Under the pieces are notes generated by a model, which saw nothing but the letters and a program-made list of their open reading frames with translations, made no database searches and was not told where the DNA came from. Positions 23,115-35,996 of a stretch of 64,000 bases of DNA are shown in pieces; positions within the stretch are counted from its first letter, which is position 1, and each line of letters begins with the position of its first letter. The stretch spans positions 744,001-808,000 of the forward strand of contig NW_026251388.1 in NCBI RefSeq assembly GCF_025118155.1, in the 5' to 3' direction. The stretch comes from Cokeromyces recurvatus (taxonomy: Eukaryota > Mucoromycota > Mucoromycetes > Mucorales > Mucoraceae). A program made the translations under genes and the position numbers.

Positions 23115-26100
23115 ATAATAAATTGTATATTGATGAAGATTAACGATTTAGTTTGTTTCAATTCTTATTCTATGTGTATAACGCTTCTTCTTTTTTTCTT
23201 TTTCTTTTTAAAAACACACACACTTTTAGAAGATATTCGTGTATAATTCATACTCTTTTTTGGATCAAATTTTAAATATATCTGTTATATAATCTCTTCA
23301 AGTAAAGACTTTATTGACAAAAGTTTATACATAAGCAAATAGAATTTAAAATGTTAATTTTGTCATTTCGAGGGAAAGGATCCTTGGCATTTATTAAATT
23401 CGTTGCCAACATGCGTCTTGAATGTCATAATATTAGTGTAGGGATTCAAATTGATGTCATACACTATTCTTATTTCAGGTAATATAACGCAACTAATCCG
23501 ACATAGTAGATAAGACACAATGATTACTGAGCGTTGAATTTTAGAAGCTATTTCCCTGATATTATCTTTAGTTGGAAAAGATAGATAATCGTTATTTAGA
23601 ATTTAGTTATTGTAAAGGTACTTTATAAAATAAGACCTTTTAAATAACTCTTAAAGATGATAAATACCGAACAGCTTTTCCTTTCTCTCCCTAATATCCT
23701 AACTCAGTCTCTTGTAGAGAGTTTTGGTTCCTTTCTTTTCTTTTAAAATATATATATATATATATATATATAAAGAGTTTAATGATAAAAGATCAATTAG
23801 AAAGAAAAAAACACACATTTTGATTAGGCTCTTGATCAATTTTTTTTTTTTTATCAGCAAAGTTAAATCATTTCTACAATAATGCTTTAGTAAGTTCAAA
23901 GTATGTAAAGCTTCTAAAAGGGCTATGGATGTAAGGGAGAGAGACAAAAAAAAAAAAAAGGTAGTTTACAAAGCAATACAATCTTTGATAGAAGTATAGA
24001 AGAAGAGCTATGTTTAGAAAAAATAAAATTTTATTCTTTCATGATAATGGATTAATCATATAGAACATAGGGTTTGAAAGAATTGCCAAAAAATGAGTTA
24101 AAAACAGTTATTATTTTGATACAAACGCAATCATTTATCAGATCAAAAGATAGTGAGTTGAAGATAAAGTCATACTCTAGTTAAGTATAAAAAAAAAAGT
24201 AGAGTATCAAAACGAAAATCTGATAATCAACTAAAACCTACAAAGTGAGTATCTTTCGATTCTATTTGATATACTCTTTATTGATTTTAAATGATCTAGG
24301 TAATATTCCAGTTTAAACAACAGGAAACAATATTTTAATATGTTTTAATATTTCTATATAAGATATATTAACAAGAAGTATTATTATGATTTGGTATGGT
24401 ATATTCTACTATATCGCAACAACAGTAAGAATAAGGTATTCAGGTGTTCTGTAAAATCTACCAAAGTCTATAATTACAAGAGAAATTTCATTGGCTGTAA
24501 GAAGAGTCATTATCTTTTTAACCTTGAATTGAAATTATTATTTTCGTATAAAATAGAGTTCAATTCCTTATCAAAATAAAACATGAAGATCGATTACATT
24601 CTGTATACATCTGTAAGGAATAAAGCTACAGCTGATATAAGAATAGCAAGATATGAAGCTAATTCAATGAAAAATGTATAAAATAAAGTTTTTTTTTCTC
24701 TCTCTCTTTCATTTTGAATAAATAGATTATAAGCTTGTAAGTATAAAAAAAAAGAGATTCGTAATCTCTAGCAGCTATAATGATTTCAGCCAAATAAATA
24801 TATAAAAAAAAAATTTTTTAATACTATCTGATAATATAGCATAAAATAAGTGTATTTGTATTAATTAAGATTTATACATATACATATTAGTTGCCTAAAT
24901 AGGAAAAAAGAAAGTTTATGAGAATATAAACAAAGAAGTGAAAAAGAAAAGACATTTATTTTATTTACTTTTCTTTTCTTTTTCTTTTCTTTAATGTTAA
25001 TACATTTCATATAGTCATAAAGAAGAAGTAAAATTGACAACATTTTATTATTCTACACATTGTTACTTTTTATAAGAAAGAAAGAAAATTAAATAATGTA
25101 ACTGTGTGTATTAAATGTGGGGTAACACATATTCCTATGGATTTCATATGATTGTGACTGTAATTTACAACAACGACCTCCTTGTTCTTATAAAAAAGTA
25201 GATATTCAAAGTTATTTTTTCTTCTTTTTCTTCTTTATTATTACTATTTCTTCTGTAGGTAAGTCATTAAATAATACTATTTTATTATTCTTCTTCTTCC
25301 CTGCCCTAGGAGGAAATTCTTTTTCTCATGGTTACCACTTATGTACCGGGCTCTTGATGAGGAAGACACCCTATCTTGCCCTCCTTGAATTAGGAGGACA
25401 TTGTAGGGTATCTTGTTGATTCAGAGGGCGTTACATATTGTGATCGCTATGGTTTTTCTAACCTCCTAGTAAAAATAAAAAATACAAGAACAAAGAAGGT
25501 GCAAAGAATCCTAGCCTCCACGCGGCCACCTTTGGACTGCAGTAAATATTACTGTTGACGAATTGGGGATTCACTTTTTTTTATATATGAAATAAAAATG
25601 AAAATAAAATAAAATAAATATATCTTTTCTTACGCGTCTTTTATAAAAATAAATAAGTAAACATTTTAAATGTAGTCTCAAGTTTTATAATTTATTATCT
25701 TTAACTAATATTAGAATTAAAAATGGACTTAACTATTTATTTTAATAATTACTATAATATGACGATTAAAAGGTATTTTTTTTCTTTACTTGAAATAAAA
25801 AAAAACGATTTATACGCGTTATAAATCTATTTATAAGCTATAATAAGACGTATTTAAGAATAATAGAAAATGGCAGTCTTTATATATTTGAAGGAAACCA
25901 AAAAATAAAGATAGATGCTCTTTACTTCTAACTAAAAATGCATGTATGGTACTTCTTTAAGAATATTAAAGCAATCAAATGTAAATTACTAGAAATGCCT
26001 CATTTTAGATGTATTATTGCAAAATATTTTATATTATATTACAATGATATTCATTTGTCCTTATACAAAACATAAAAAAAATAAGAGCAAATGCTATATT

Positions 26101-26325
26101 TTATTTAACTACATAATACATTTGAAAGAATAATTATCTATCAAAGGTACAAACTATTCACTTTTTTTTTTTTAATCAATTTTTAATTCCAGTAATAGCA
26201 GTAAAAATAAAAAAGCTAAGCTGCTGCTGCTACTGCTACTGCTACTGCTATATTTAGTGCTGGTGTTCAGTATAATTTAATTTAATTTTTTTTTTCTTTA
26301 AATTTTATATATTATTTTGTTGGCG
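22990..26325. other. Long intergenic region with microsatellites and a GC-richer island
   Basis: About 3.3 kb without a recognisable gene. It holds the poly-A/(GA)n block at 23051-23114, a TA repeat near 23749-23773, a GC-richer island of about 280 bp at 25290-25570 with small inverted repeats, and a CTG/CTA triplet run at 26220-26252 upstream of the glucosidase gene. Frames over 60 codons here are AT-driven low-complexity sequence. Confidence 0.55.
23051..23114 (+). repeat. A38 followed by (GA)n
   Basis: Thirty-eight A residues running straight into a GA dinucleotide repeat. The same poly-A plus GA layout occurs at 2902-2936, 28003-28026 and 35937-35996. Confidence 0.9.
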
Positions 26326-29300
26326 ATGAAGTTTGATGGAAGAACCCCTTGGTTCAAATCTCTAACAACGGCTTCGACTTTTTTATTGTTGGCTTCAACA
26401 GTAGTTGCTGACATTCCATCTTCAATAATTACTGCATCTAACACGTCACTTTTATGGGGAACATATAGACCTAATCTTTATTTCGGTACAAGACCTCGTA
26501 TACCTGAATCAGTAATGACTGGTTTAATGTGGTTTGATGCTAGTCATGTACAAGGATTTCAACGTAAATATAATTAATATATCAAAAGGATACATTGAGT
26601 GTAAAAGAAAAAAGAGAAAAAAATAACTGCTTGCAATTATTGTTAACTTCATTTTAAAATATAGACGTACGCCATGCATGTGATCAAAATGATGGTATAG
26701 AAGGATATGGTTATCATAAACACGATGGAAGAGAATTTGCTTCTCAAGAGATCAATGATAAACCAAGTAATATAAAAATAAAGACTGAATTTATCAAAGT
26801 TTTTAACGGAAAGGATGGCGGTGATTGGGGTGTTCGTATTCGAGGAACACCTATAAATGATATTATGGAGCCTATAACATCAGTTATGTTTTATATTGGT
26901 ATTGAAGGAGAAGGGGGTATTGATATTATGAGTAAACTATCCAAGAAGGTATGATATGTTGTTGTTTTTTTCTATGTGGTAAATTGTCAGCATAATAAAG
27001 ATATGAATAGGGTCTTCAATCACCTATTAGATTAGAAGGAGATACACCTGAATTAGGAGATTTTGAAATACAGATAGTAGATGGTAGTGTATTATATAAC
27101 AGTATTATATAATAAATAATTTAATATGACTTGAATAGGTCCTTTAAATACATACCTTCAGGATGGTTTAAATCAAGATTTAAGTAAAACACAATGGTGG
27201 GGAAGAGAAATTCCAGAGGGTCAAGTTTGGAAATCAAAAGGTGATATATAATGTATCCATTCGTACTAAATCATATAATCTAATAATGAATGCATGTTTA
27301 GATTTCGTAATGGAGCATATTATATTGGGTGCAAGAGATCGTTTGAATATTGCTGAAGGCGGTCAGGAGGAAGCTTTAGCGAAACCATACAAATTTTTTA
27401 CTTTAACTAATACCTTAACAGAAGATGAAGGCGAAGTAGCCAATTTCTATGTCTTTCAAAAGGTTTTTAAAGGAGAATTTCAGGTAAAAAAAAATTATCC
27501 TATATTTTGATATTGTATCTTTTTTTTTTAATGATTATTTTATTATTGTTAGTTTGATGTTCTTTTCCATTCCCAGAAATCTGATAAGTCTATAACAAGT
27601 ATGATAGCTAAACATTAAATGTATACATGTTTACTAAATTATACATATTTATTTTATGTGTGTGTGCTTTTTTTTTTTTTTTTTTTTAGGCGAAAAGCTT
27701 AGTACTGATATAATCCAAAAGGAAGACGAATTTAATACTAGGTTTGAAAAGATATTTAATTTAAAGGGGAAGGGCTTCTCTAATGATGAAATCAAATTTG
27801 CACACTATTTATTGAGTAATTTAATTGGCGGTATTGGTTATTTCCATGGCTCATCTGTGCTTGATCGTTCTCATCCACCTATGCAGGATGAAGAAAGCTT
27901 TATGGGTGAGCCCGTAAGACCTGAATTATCTTCTCCACAAACTTTATTTACTGCAACACCCAGTCGTCCATTCTTCCCTAGAGGCTTTTACTGGTAAAAA
28001 ATAAAAAAAAAAAAGAGAGAGAGAGAATATATAAAAGAATGCTCTCATTAATTATTTCTTCAAAATAGGGATGAAGGCTTTCATCAATTGTTAATTGGAG
28101 AATGGGATAATGATCTTAGTCTTGATATTATCAAACATTGGACTTCTATGATTGATGAGAATGGTTGGGTTGCTCGAGAGCAAATTTTAGGTGAAGAAGC
28201 ACGCAGTAAAGTTCCTCCTGAATTTCAAACGCAATTCCATCATTATGCAAATCCACCTACTTTGTATCTCTCTATCAAACGTTATATTGATCGTTTGGAA
28301 AAATACAAGGAAAATAAATTTATTTTAGATGATACAGGAGACAAGAGTCAAATAAGAATGGGTGCATTAGATGATACAGATATTCTTCGAAATTTACATT
28401 TAGATAATACTGAGTTAGCAAATGAATGGCTTAAATCGATTTATCCTAAACTTCGTCAAAACTGGCTTTGGTTCCGATCTACTCAACGTGGGCATCTTAA
28501 ACGATTCGGTCGCAAAGCTTTTAATGAGGAGGCCTACCGTTGGCGTGGACGAACCCCTAATCATACTTTGACATCTGGCTTAGATGATTATCCTCGTGGA
28601 GAACCTAATGTTGGTGAGCTTCATCTTGATCTTCATAGTTGGATGGCTTTTGCTACTGGTCTTTTGAAGGATATAGCCACTAAATTAGGACCGGAATATG
28701 AAAACCATAAGAATGAATATTCAAAGATTCAGCAAGATATGCTGGCAAATCTTGACGTACTTCATTGGAACGAAGAAAAGAACATGTACTGCGATCAATC
28801 CCTTAAGCATAATAAGCCTATTCATATCTGTCATAAAGGATATATTTCTCTTTTCCCTATGATGTTAGGTCTTTTGCCTGCAGATTCACCTAAATTAGGA
28901 GCTATCTTGGATATCATTGAAAAAGAAGATGAACTTTGGTCTCCATATGGTCTTCGTTCATTATCTGCCTCTGATCCATATTTCGGTACTGGAGAGGATT
29001 ATTGGCGTGGTCCTATTTGGATTAATATTAATTATTTGACTCTTCAAAGTTTATATAAGGTAAATAGGATTTGAATCTAATTGAATAAGAGTTGACATAC
29101 TAATTTATTTTATTTTTTTTTTTGGAATAGAACTATATGCATGTGAGTGGGCCTTATCAAACTCGTGCTCAAAACATTTATACAAAGTTAAGAAGTAACA
29201 TTATTCGTAATGTGTATAAGGTATAATATCATCACAAATAGATTATTTGTACTGCCTATCATTAAGTTTTCTTTTTTTTTATGTACAGAATTATAAGAAG

Positions 29301-29411
29301 ACAGGTTATGTTTGGGAGCAATATTCGGAAAAGGATGGAAAAGGTTTACGTAGTCATCCATTTACAGGATGGACTAGTTTAGTTTTGCTTATTATGGCAG
29401 AAAAATATTAG
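26326..29411 (+). CDS. CWH41: Mannosyl-oligosaccharide glucosidase (ER glucosidase I, GH63)
   Basis: Removes the outermost alpha-1,2-linked glucose from the N-linked glycan after transfer to nascent protein in the ER lumen; also needed for normal cell-wall beta-glucan in yeast. Ten exons (26326-26563, 26665-26948, 27011-27083, 27139-27240, 27302-27483, 27553-27598, 27690-27993, 28069-29059, 29131-29220, 29289-29411) give 810 residues. The first ATG is 26326; upstream in-frame codons are TTG. A hydrophobic stretch ([12 protein letters not shown], about residues 18-30) serves as signal or anchor. Family motifs: [48 protein letters not shown] across the exon 7/8 join, [14 protein letters not shown], and [20 protein letters not shown]. 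The acidic residues of the WDEGF block are candidate catalytic groups. Convergent with XRN1, 181 bp between stops. Confidence 0.94.
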
Positions 29412-29592
29412 CATTACTATAAATCAAAAAGATAATGAAAGACCTTTTAATATATAGTATTGTTGATGTACGATAATAAAGAAGATATATTTGTTTATAT
29501 ATGTATACATATATATAATTGAAAATTTATATGAATACAAATATATAAATATTTGCCTGTCAATAATAAAAAAAAAATCTTTATAATACAAA

Positions 29593-32500
29593 TTAAGAAC
29601 GATAATCAGTATTGCCTCTTCCTCTTCCTCTAAATCCACCACGGCCGCGGCCACCCCTGAATCCTCTATTATTGCTACCATTACTACTACTACTACCACC
29701 ACCACGTCCACCATGGCCGGAATCATGATTGTTACTATTACGGGTTGAGGTTGAATTATTGGTTCCTTTAAATGTATTTTGATGAGAAGGGTTACTAATA
29801 TTGAGAAGACTAGAATAAGGAAGTGTTGCTCCACGGAAATTCGAACATCTATTCAATGATTCAATATTAAAAATCTGATTTCTATCTTATATAATATATA
29901 ATATATACTTGCCTATCACCAAGTGTAGAGCCTCCCATGAACGTAGTATCAAAAATGACATCAACTGCCTTTTCTTGAACACCAACAACCGTTCCCTTAT
30001 TTCCGAGAGGTACTGCACCAGAATCACAAACATAAATAACACGATCGCCCAATGAGAAGGTTTGATAATTAAGACGCATTCCAGCATCAGCAGGCTTCAA
30101 TAAAACCTTACGAGGAACTCCCCGAATAATGCATTTTTTGATATCAAGTTCTTCATACATTTCATGGTATTGAATTGCAGCTTTTTCAATTTCATGACAA
30201 TAAGGTGCCTCCAATTCTTCAGTTTCTAGGCTGGCTCTAATCAAATTATCTGCACCTTTTTGCTTTACAAATTCCTTCATTTGACGAAGCTCATTGGTGC
30301 CTTCTGTAGTCCAACCAAAGTCTTCAATGCTAAGCATACCATTTCCTTTTTGGGTTTTAAGTAAATTGATAAAGTTGGGAAACTTTTCACAGTATTCACG
30401 AATAAGACGAATAGCAGCATCTGAATATTCCCAATAGCCATTAGGATGCTTTCGAGTATACCCTAATACCTTCTCACCACGAGCATCAAACTTCAAGTTC
30501 AAACCAACATTAATACGTTGTCCAGAATTATCATTGATAGTCAAGGAGGATGTTAATTTAGATAGAGCTAAAGGTGTAAGATTAAGCTCACGAGCAACAT
30601 TATTAGATGGTTCATAATGAATATCATGTTCTTGCTTTTGAACCCATTCATGACCAAATTCAGGTTCATATTGAAATCTTTCGTCCACTGGAATCGTCAT
30701 TTCAATGTCCACATTATGATGGCTATGTCCTACAACTGTAGCTTGGGTACCTAAAAATTTGCTACCCAAAAAGAAGATGGTAGACTTGAGAGGGAAAGCC
30801 TTGTGTACAGGAGGAGCAGGCTTCTCGATAAAACGAGGATCAGGATTATTTACTTTAATAACAACTGTCTGAATAGGCACAAGGTCTTCCAAACTAGGAT
30901 TAACGAACTCTTTAACTAAAGCGCCTTCTTCAGTTTGATGCATGCCATTCAAGACACAGACATGGAAGCCGATGTTAATTTCACCTACTAATAAACCAAA
31001 ACGCTTACTAGGTAAGTATTCAGCACGGCCCATGCGTGTCTCCCATGATTCTCTTTCTTTTTCATCCCAATAATGTTCTAGAATTTGCTTTTTGCCATGA
31101 CGGAAACTAACATAATATTTCTTTTCAGCATCAGAGACACCAATAACGACAGCCTCTTTTAAATAAGGGTAATGGACGTAGATACTGCGATAAAGGAAAA
31201 GCTTAGCAATCTCTTCAATATTAGCATGTTGATATTTGTTTTTAATTGAGATAATCATTGATTCATTACGACTATCTTGTTGGAATACGTGAACAGCGTG
31301 ATGCTTGATTTCATGACTGAATGGAATTGTTTGAAGGGATGGGAAGCCTGCTAAAGCATCCTTTCCAACTTTAGCACCAGGAAGAAGACCCTTTCTCAAT
31401 TTCAGATCGTTATCTGACAAATTAGGCAAATTAAAAATATCCTCTCGAGCAAGACAATTGTGAATGTCAGGGAAAACACCTGGCAAGGGACTAGGATAAA
31501 CAGGTAAATTTTCAGGATCCTTCTTTGCTAATTCTTTGTCAAAGGTATATTTATAACTAGGGCCAAATTGGGACATGGATTTTTCCTCTCTAGTTAAACG
31601 ATGCTCTCGATTCTTCATAGCGGCCAGAAGACGGTTTTCATCAATAAAAGGAATTTTAACAACAGCCTCCCAGTCTTGCTTCTTTCCATTCATATCGAGT
31701 TCAAAATCACGAGGATAGAAATCAATGATAGGTGAGTTAGCATCCACCATTAAATCCTGATAGGCAGCAGGTAAAAGCTTTCTACTCAAACTGGGCAAAA
31801 CCCCCATTAATTGTTCAAAGGGTTTGAAAGGTTCACCGATAGTAAATTCATAATCTTGAAAACGAGTAATATTTTTGAGATCTGAAATCTTGGGAGCAAA
31901 ATGATACGGATAAAACCAGCCCCATGAAGCGACACCTTCATAATAATACTTGAGCACCCATTGAATACCAACGACATAGGCACCGACAATAGCATCGATT
32001 TCCTTCTGATCATTATAATCAATATTCATCTTTTCTTTATAATAATTGGCTTTCCATTCTTTTAAACCTGCTTCATACTTTTCTTTTTCTTCACGTTCAA
32101 TCTCTTCTTTAGTCAGATTATCCGAGATAATTTCAGCATTCTCATATTTCTTCAAGACACGATCACGAGCAGCAATTGCTTCTTCATCAACTTCTGATTC
32201 TTCATTATCATCATCCGAATCGTCCGAATCAAAAGAGAGCTCTACATATGTAGATTTGTCGGTCTCATCATAGTCAATGTGACATGTGATATTCAATTCT
32301 TGAGCAAGCTTAATAAGAAATCTTTTATCACGGGCTCTGAAAGGCATATCAAAATGAAGCGTAGTACCTTTGCCAGGTTTTTCACTTAACAAGTAGTTAT
32401 TCACTTGACGGAAAATGATTTCTTGTCTATCTGTCATTACTAATTTGCCTTCTTTGGCCTTTTTTTTCTCCAATTCATGTAATAATTGACGTTCAGTTTG

Positions 32501-33883
32501 CCCATTTTCACGCTTACCAGCAAGGTACAATGAATCAACTAATTCAAGCTCAAATGCTTCTTTTTCTGCGACTTCAGAAATACCATCCAGAACTTTCTGA
32601 AGTCTAGACATATCCACACGTCCACCATCTTGAATATAGCCTTCAAATGTAGGTAAAACATCCTTGTATACTCTAAACACAAGACCCAATGCGCCTTCAT
32701 TAACGTGAAGATTAGGTAGATTAGGTAAGAAATCATTACCAATAAAAAGAGCTAACAAGATAAAATCATCCAAAATACGTTCAAAATCATAAGGAAAAGA
32801 TAAAGAATTGCTAATTGAATTAAATTCTAGATTCATATACTCTCTCATTAATGATAAGTGCATTAAATAAAAATTTTGGTTATCAAGGCTAATTAGTAGA
32901 GTGAGTGTTAGAAGCTTAGGTTAATGATTCATGGATAAAAAAAAAAGAAACTTACTTTTGTTTTCTTTTTTGTCCTTTTTTACCAAAAACAACTTCTTCA
33001 CGTAATAAAGCAAAGTGAGGATCATGACTTAGTAACCCTAACATGATCAAATCAGCATCTAAACCATAAAGACAATGTCTAGTATTAGGATTGTAATCTG
33101 GCTGTGATTTAGTTAGACGGATATATTCCATGATTTTATGCTCGCCTTCTCCAGGTACTTCAGGGCCTGACAATACAATCTCAACGTTTCTCCAATTAGC
33201 ATCCTCCGTCACCTTTTTAGAAATAAAATAACGTAACTCCAAACTTAGTCTTTTCATAAACTGAGTACCTGGTGTGATACAATTGGAATCAAAAGCTTCT
33301 TCTTCAGGTAATTCTTCACCTCTTTCAAGAGCTTTTTGCTTAAGCGTTTCTGCATCTCGTGCAGTACGAAAACGACGCGAACGTTGCTGATTCATTTTTG
33401 CTCTTGGCGCAACACCATCAATAGCTAAGAAAAATAGTTTCTTGGGCTTGATTTTGGAAAACAGATGATCAATATAATTAAACACTCCAATCCAAATTTG
33501 TTCTTCCGTAATTCGGAAGTGGGCATTCGTGTTGTTGTTATGTGAACAATTATGAATAATGCCATTCATATCCAGGTATAAATTATCTTTTGTTCAAATA
33601 AAAATAAGAGGGGGGGGAAGAACAGAGGTAAGCAAGAATGAACGACGATTTTTTAGAGGATGCATTAGAGTTCGTTTCATTCTCTTTAATTATTTTCATT
33701 TTATGTTATTTTTTAAGAAAAAAAAAAAAAAGACTAACCGAATTCTGGAATACTATTGTCAGTAATCAGTTGTGAGCACATGGGATAACGTTCACTATGC
33801 AATCAAGTTAATATAAACGCTGTCACTTAAATAGTGTAATTCTTTTGGTACCTAATCCATCTGAAAAACTTGGGAATACCCAT
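29593..33883 (-). CDS. XRN1: 5'-3' exoribonuclease 1
   Basis: Main cytoplasmic nuclease degrading decapped mRNA from the 5' end (P-bodies, nonsense-mediated decay). Five exons: 33883-33852, 33794-33739, 33586-32956, 32888-29913, 29848-29593; 1316 residues. The first two tiny exons encode MGIPKFFRWISERYPMCSQL. The catalytic core has GPEVPGEGEHKIMEYIR and HCLYGLDADLIMLGLLSHDP. An acidic linker (SDDSDDDNEESEVDEE) follows. The SH3-like domain (FSLGDRVIYVCDSGAVPLGN) separates it from RAT1/XRN2. The last intron starts GC instead of GT; joining GATAG to ATGTTCG restores GDRCSNFRG, which the family requires. The C-terminus is a glycine/arginine RGG tail (GFRGGRGRGGFRGRGRG), a likely RNA-binding or methylation region. 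Confidence 0.95.
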
Positions 33884-34030
33884 ACTGGAATATTTGTATT
33901 ATTTAATAATCACTTAATAGAAAGAAAGAAAAAAGAAAGAAACGAAAATAAACGAAAATAAATAACTATAGATTACGACAGTAGTATAATTAATGTCATT
34001 ATCGTGACTACGTATTTGCTAGAAGCAGCT

Positions 34031-34787
34031 TTATTTCTGAGAAAGTTTAAGATGAAAAGATTTTGGTCTACGTAAAAAATAAATAAATAAATAAAAAATA
34101 AAAAAGATGAATAAACGGAAGACTAGTATAAAAATAAATGAAAACAAGTTACCTAGTATACTGATTAAATCCTTGTTTACTCATAGAAAACCCTAATCCA
34201 CTCTCTTTAGTTCCTACCCAGGCTAAAGCAGGATCGATATAGTCGCAACGATTCATAAACCAAGTACCGGTTTCAATTTGATCACCAATTTCTATAGCTT
34301 TTTCAACATCTGAAGTCCAAATACTAGCTGTCAACCCATATTGGGAATCATTCATTAAATGGACCGCTTCCTCATCAGACGACACTTTCATAATTGTCAA
34401 TACTGGGCCAAATGTCTGCATAAATTAATATTTGTAACCAAGAAAAAAAAAAAAAAAAAAGGATTGTATTACCTCCTCCTTCATGACAAGCATATCATGA
34501 TTTACATCCACTAAAATTTGAGGACTAACATATGCAGTTCCTTCCTTTATTATTATTATTATTATTACTAGTAAGATAATTTTTTTCTTTCAAATTATTT
34601 GTTTTTGACTTACTTTATCATTAGGGAATTCTTCTTTTGTATTGATGAGAGCTTTAGCATTTTTATCAATAGCATCTTGAATATGATGTCTGACAGTATT
34701 AGCGAATTTAATATTAGCCATTGGACCTAATGTTGTTTTTGAATCATTAGGATCACCTAAAATATAATTCTATAGTATATACAGGTG

Positions 34788-34818
<31 letters not shown>

Positions 34819-35880
34819 ATGTTAAGAATAAGCCTACTTTCGTACATGTAATAATAAGGGGGATTACCTTGGCAATTTTTACTGATTTCTCAACAAATTG
34901 ATCATAGATACTTTCATGTACATAACAACGCTCAATAGAGCAGCAACATTGTCCAGAATTGAAGAATGCACCATCAACAATATTTTCAACAGCAAAATCC
35001 AAGTCAGTATCTGGTAATACATAAGCAGGATCTTTCCCACCTAATTCCATTGCAGAACCTGTTTGTTATATATATTAATTATGTTATTATTATTTAATTT
35101 ATATTGATATCATATGATTATACAAATAGGTGTTGTTGTTTTTTGTTTTTATTTTATTTTTTTCTTTCTTTCTTTCTTTCTTTCTTCAATACCTATAAGA
35201 TGTTGACTGTCACCAATAGCTTGTCTAATCTTCTTGCCTACAGCAACACTACCAGTAAAATTGACAAATTGAATGGAAGGATGTTGTACAAGATAATTAG
35301 CTTCCGTATCCTGAACATGAATAGCTTGAACTACATCATGAGGTATACCTGCTTCTCTTAAGGTTTCAACAAAGATATCAGCGCACTGAGGAGTTTGAGG
35401 TGATTGCTTCAAGAGAACTGTATTTCCAGCAAGTAAAGCAGGGATGATATTATTTACTGTTGTTAAATAAGGATAATTCCAAGCAGCAATCAAGAAAACA
35501 GGACCTAAAGGCTCCTTACGCTGGAACCTTTTAATAACCCCCGGAATAGATTCAATCATTTCATCCTTTAAACATTCTTCAGCAACTGAAATCATATAAT
35601 TAGCTCTTTCAAGGACACCTTTCACTTCACCCTGACTATAACGAATTGGGCGACCCATTTGAGAAGTAATGGATGCGGCTATCTTGTCTTTCTTTTGTTC
35701 AAATAAAAGACAAAAGTTTTTCATGATAGAGACTCGGGCAGGAACAGGGACTTTCTTCCATTGAGAGAAAGCTATTACTGATTTTTGAACTGCTTCATTC
35801 ACTTGATCCTTAGTTAAGGTAGGCACCTCAAAAAGAAGTTTCTGAGTACTTGGTGAAATGACTTGAATACTAGTCGACAT
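34031..35880 (-). CDS. Aldehyde dehydrogenase (NAD(P)+-dependent)
   Basis: Oxidises an aldehyde to its acid. Six exons: 35880-35193, 35058-34868, 34769-34614, 34544-34473, 34415-34153, 34067-34031; 468 residues. Landmarks: AAWNYPYLTTVNNIIPALLAGN (substrate and cofactor groove), FTGSVAVGKKI (cofactor loop), MELGGKDPAYV with the general-base glutamate, and FFNSGQCCCSIERCYV with the catalytic cysteine. EETFGPVL crosses an intron, and NQYTRPKSFHL is formed only when the last 37-base exon is joined; without it a stop inside the intron cuts the protein at YTR. The closest resemblance is to fungal succinate-semialdehyde-type or broad-range dehydrogenases, but substrate cannot be set from sequence. 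It follows XRN1 upstream on the same strand with a 147-bp gap. Confidence 0.92.
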
Positions 35881-35935
35881 ATTTATTTATTTATGAATAC
35901 GAGAAAAAAAAAATAAAGAAACAGAAAGAACAAAA

Positions 35936-35936
<1 letters not shown>

Positions 35937-35996
<60 letters not shown>
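35937..35996 (+). repeat. A36 followed by (GA)n
   Basis: Compound simple repeat about 55 bp upstream of the aldehyde dehydrogenase start. On that gene's strand it reads (TC)n then poly-T, so it may act as a pyrimidine-rich promoter element. Confidence 0.9.
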
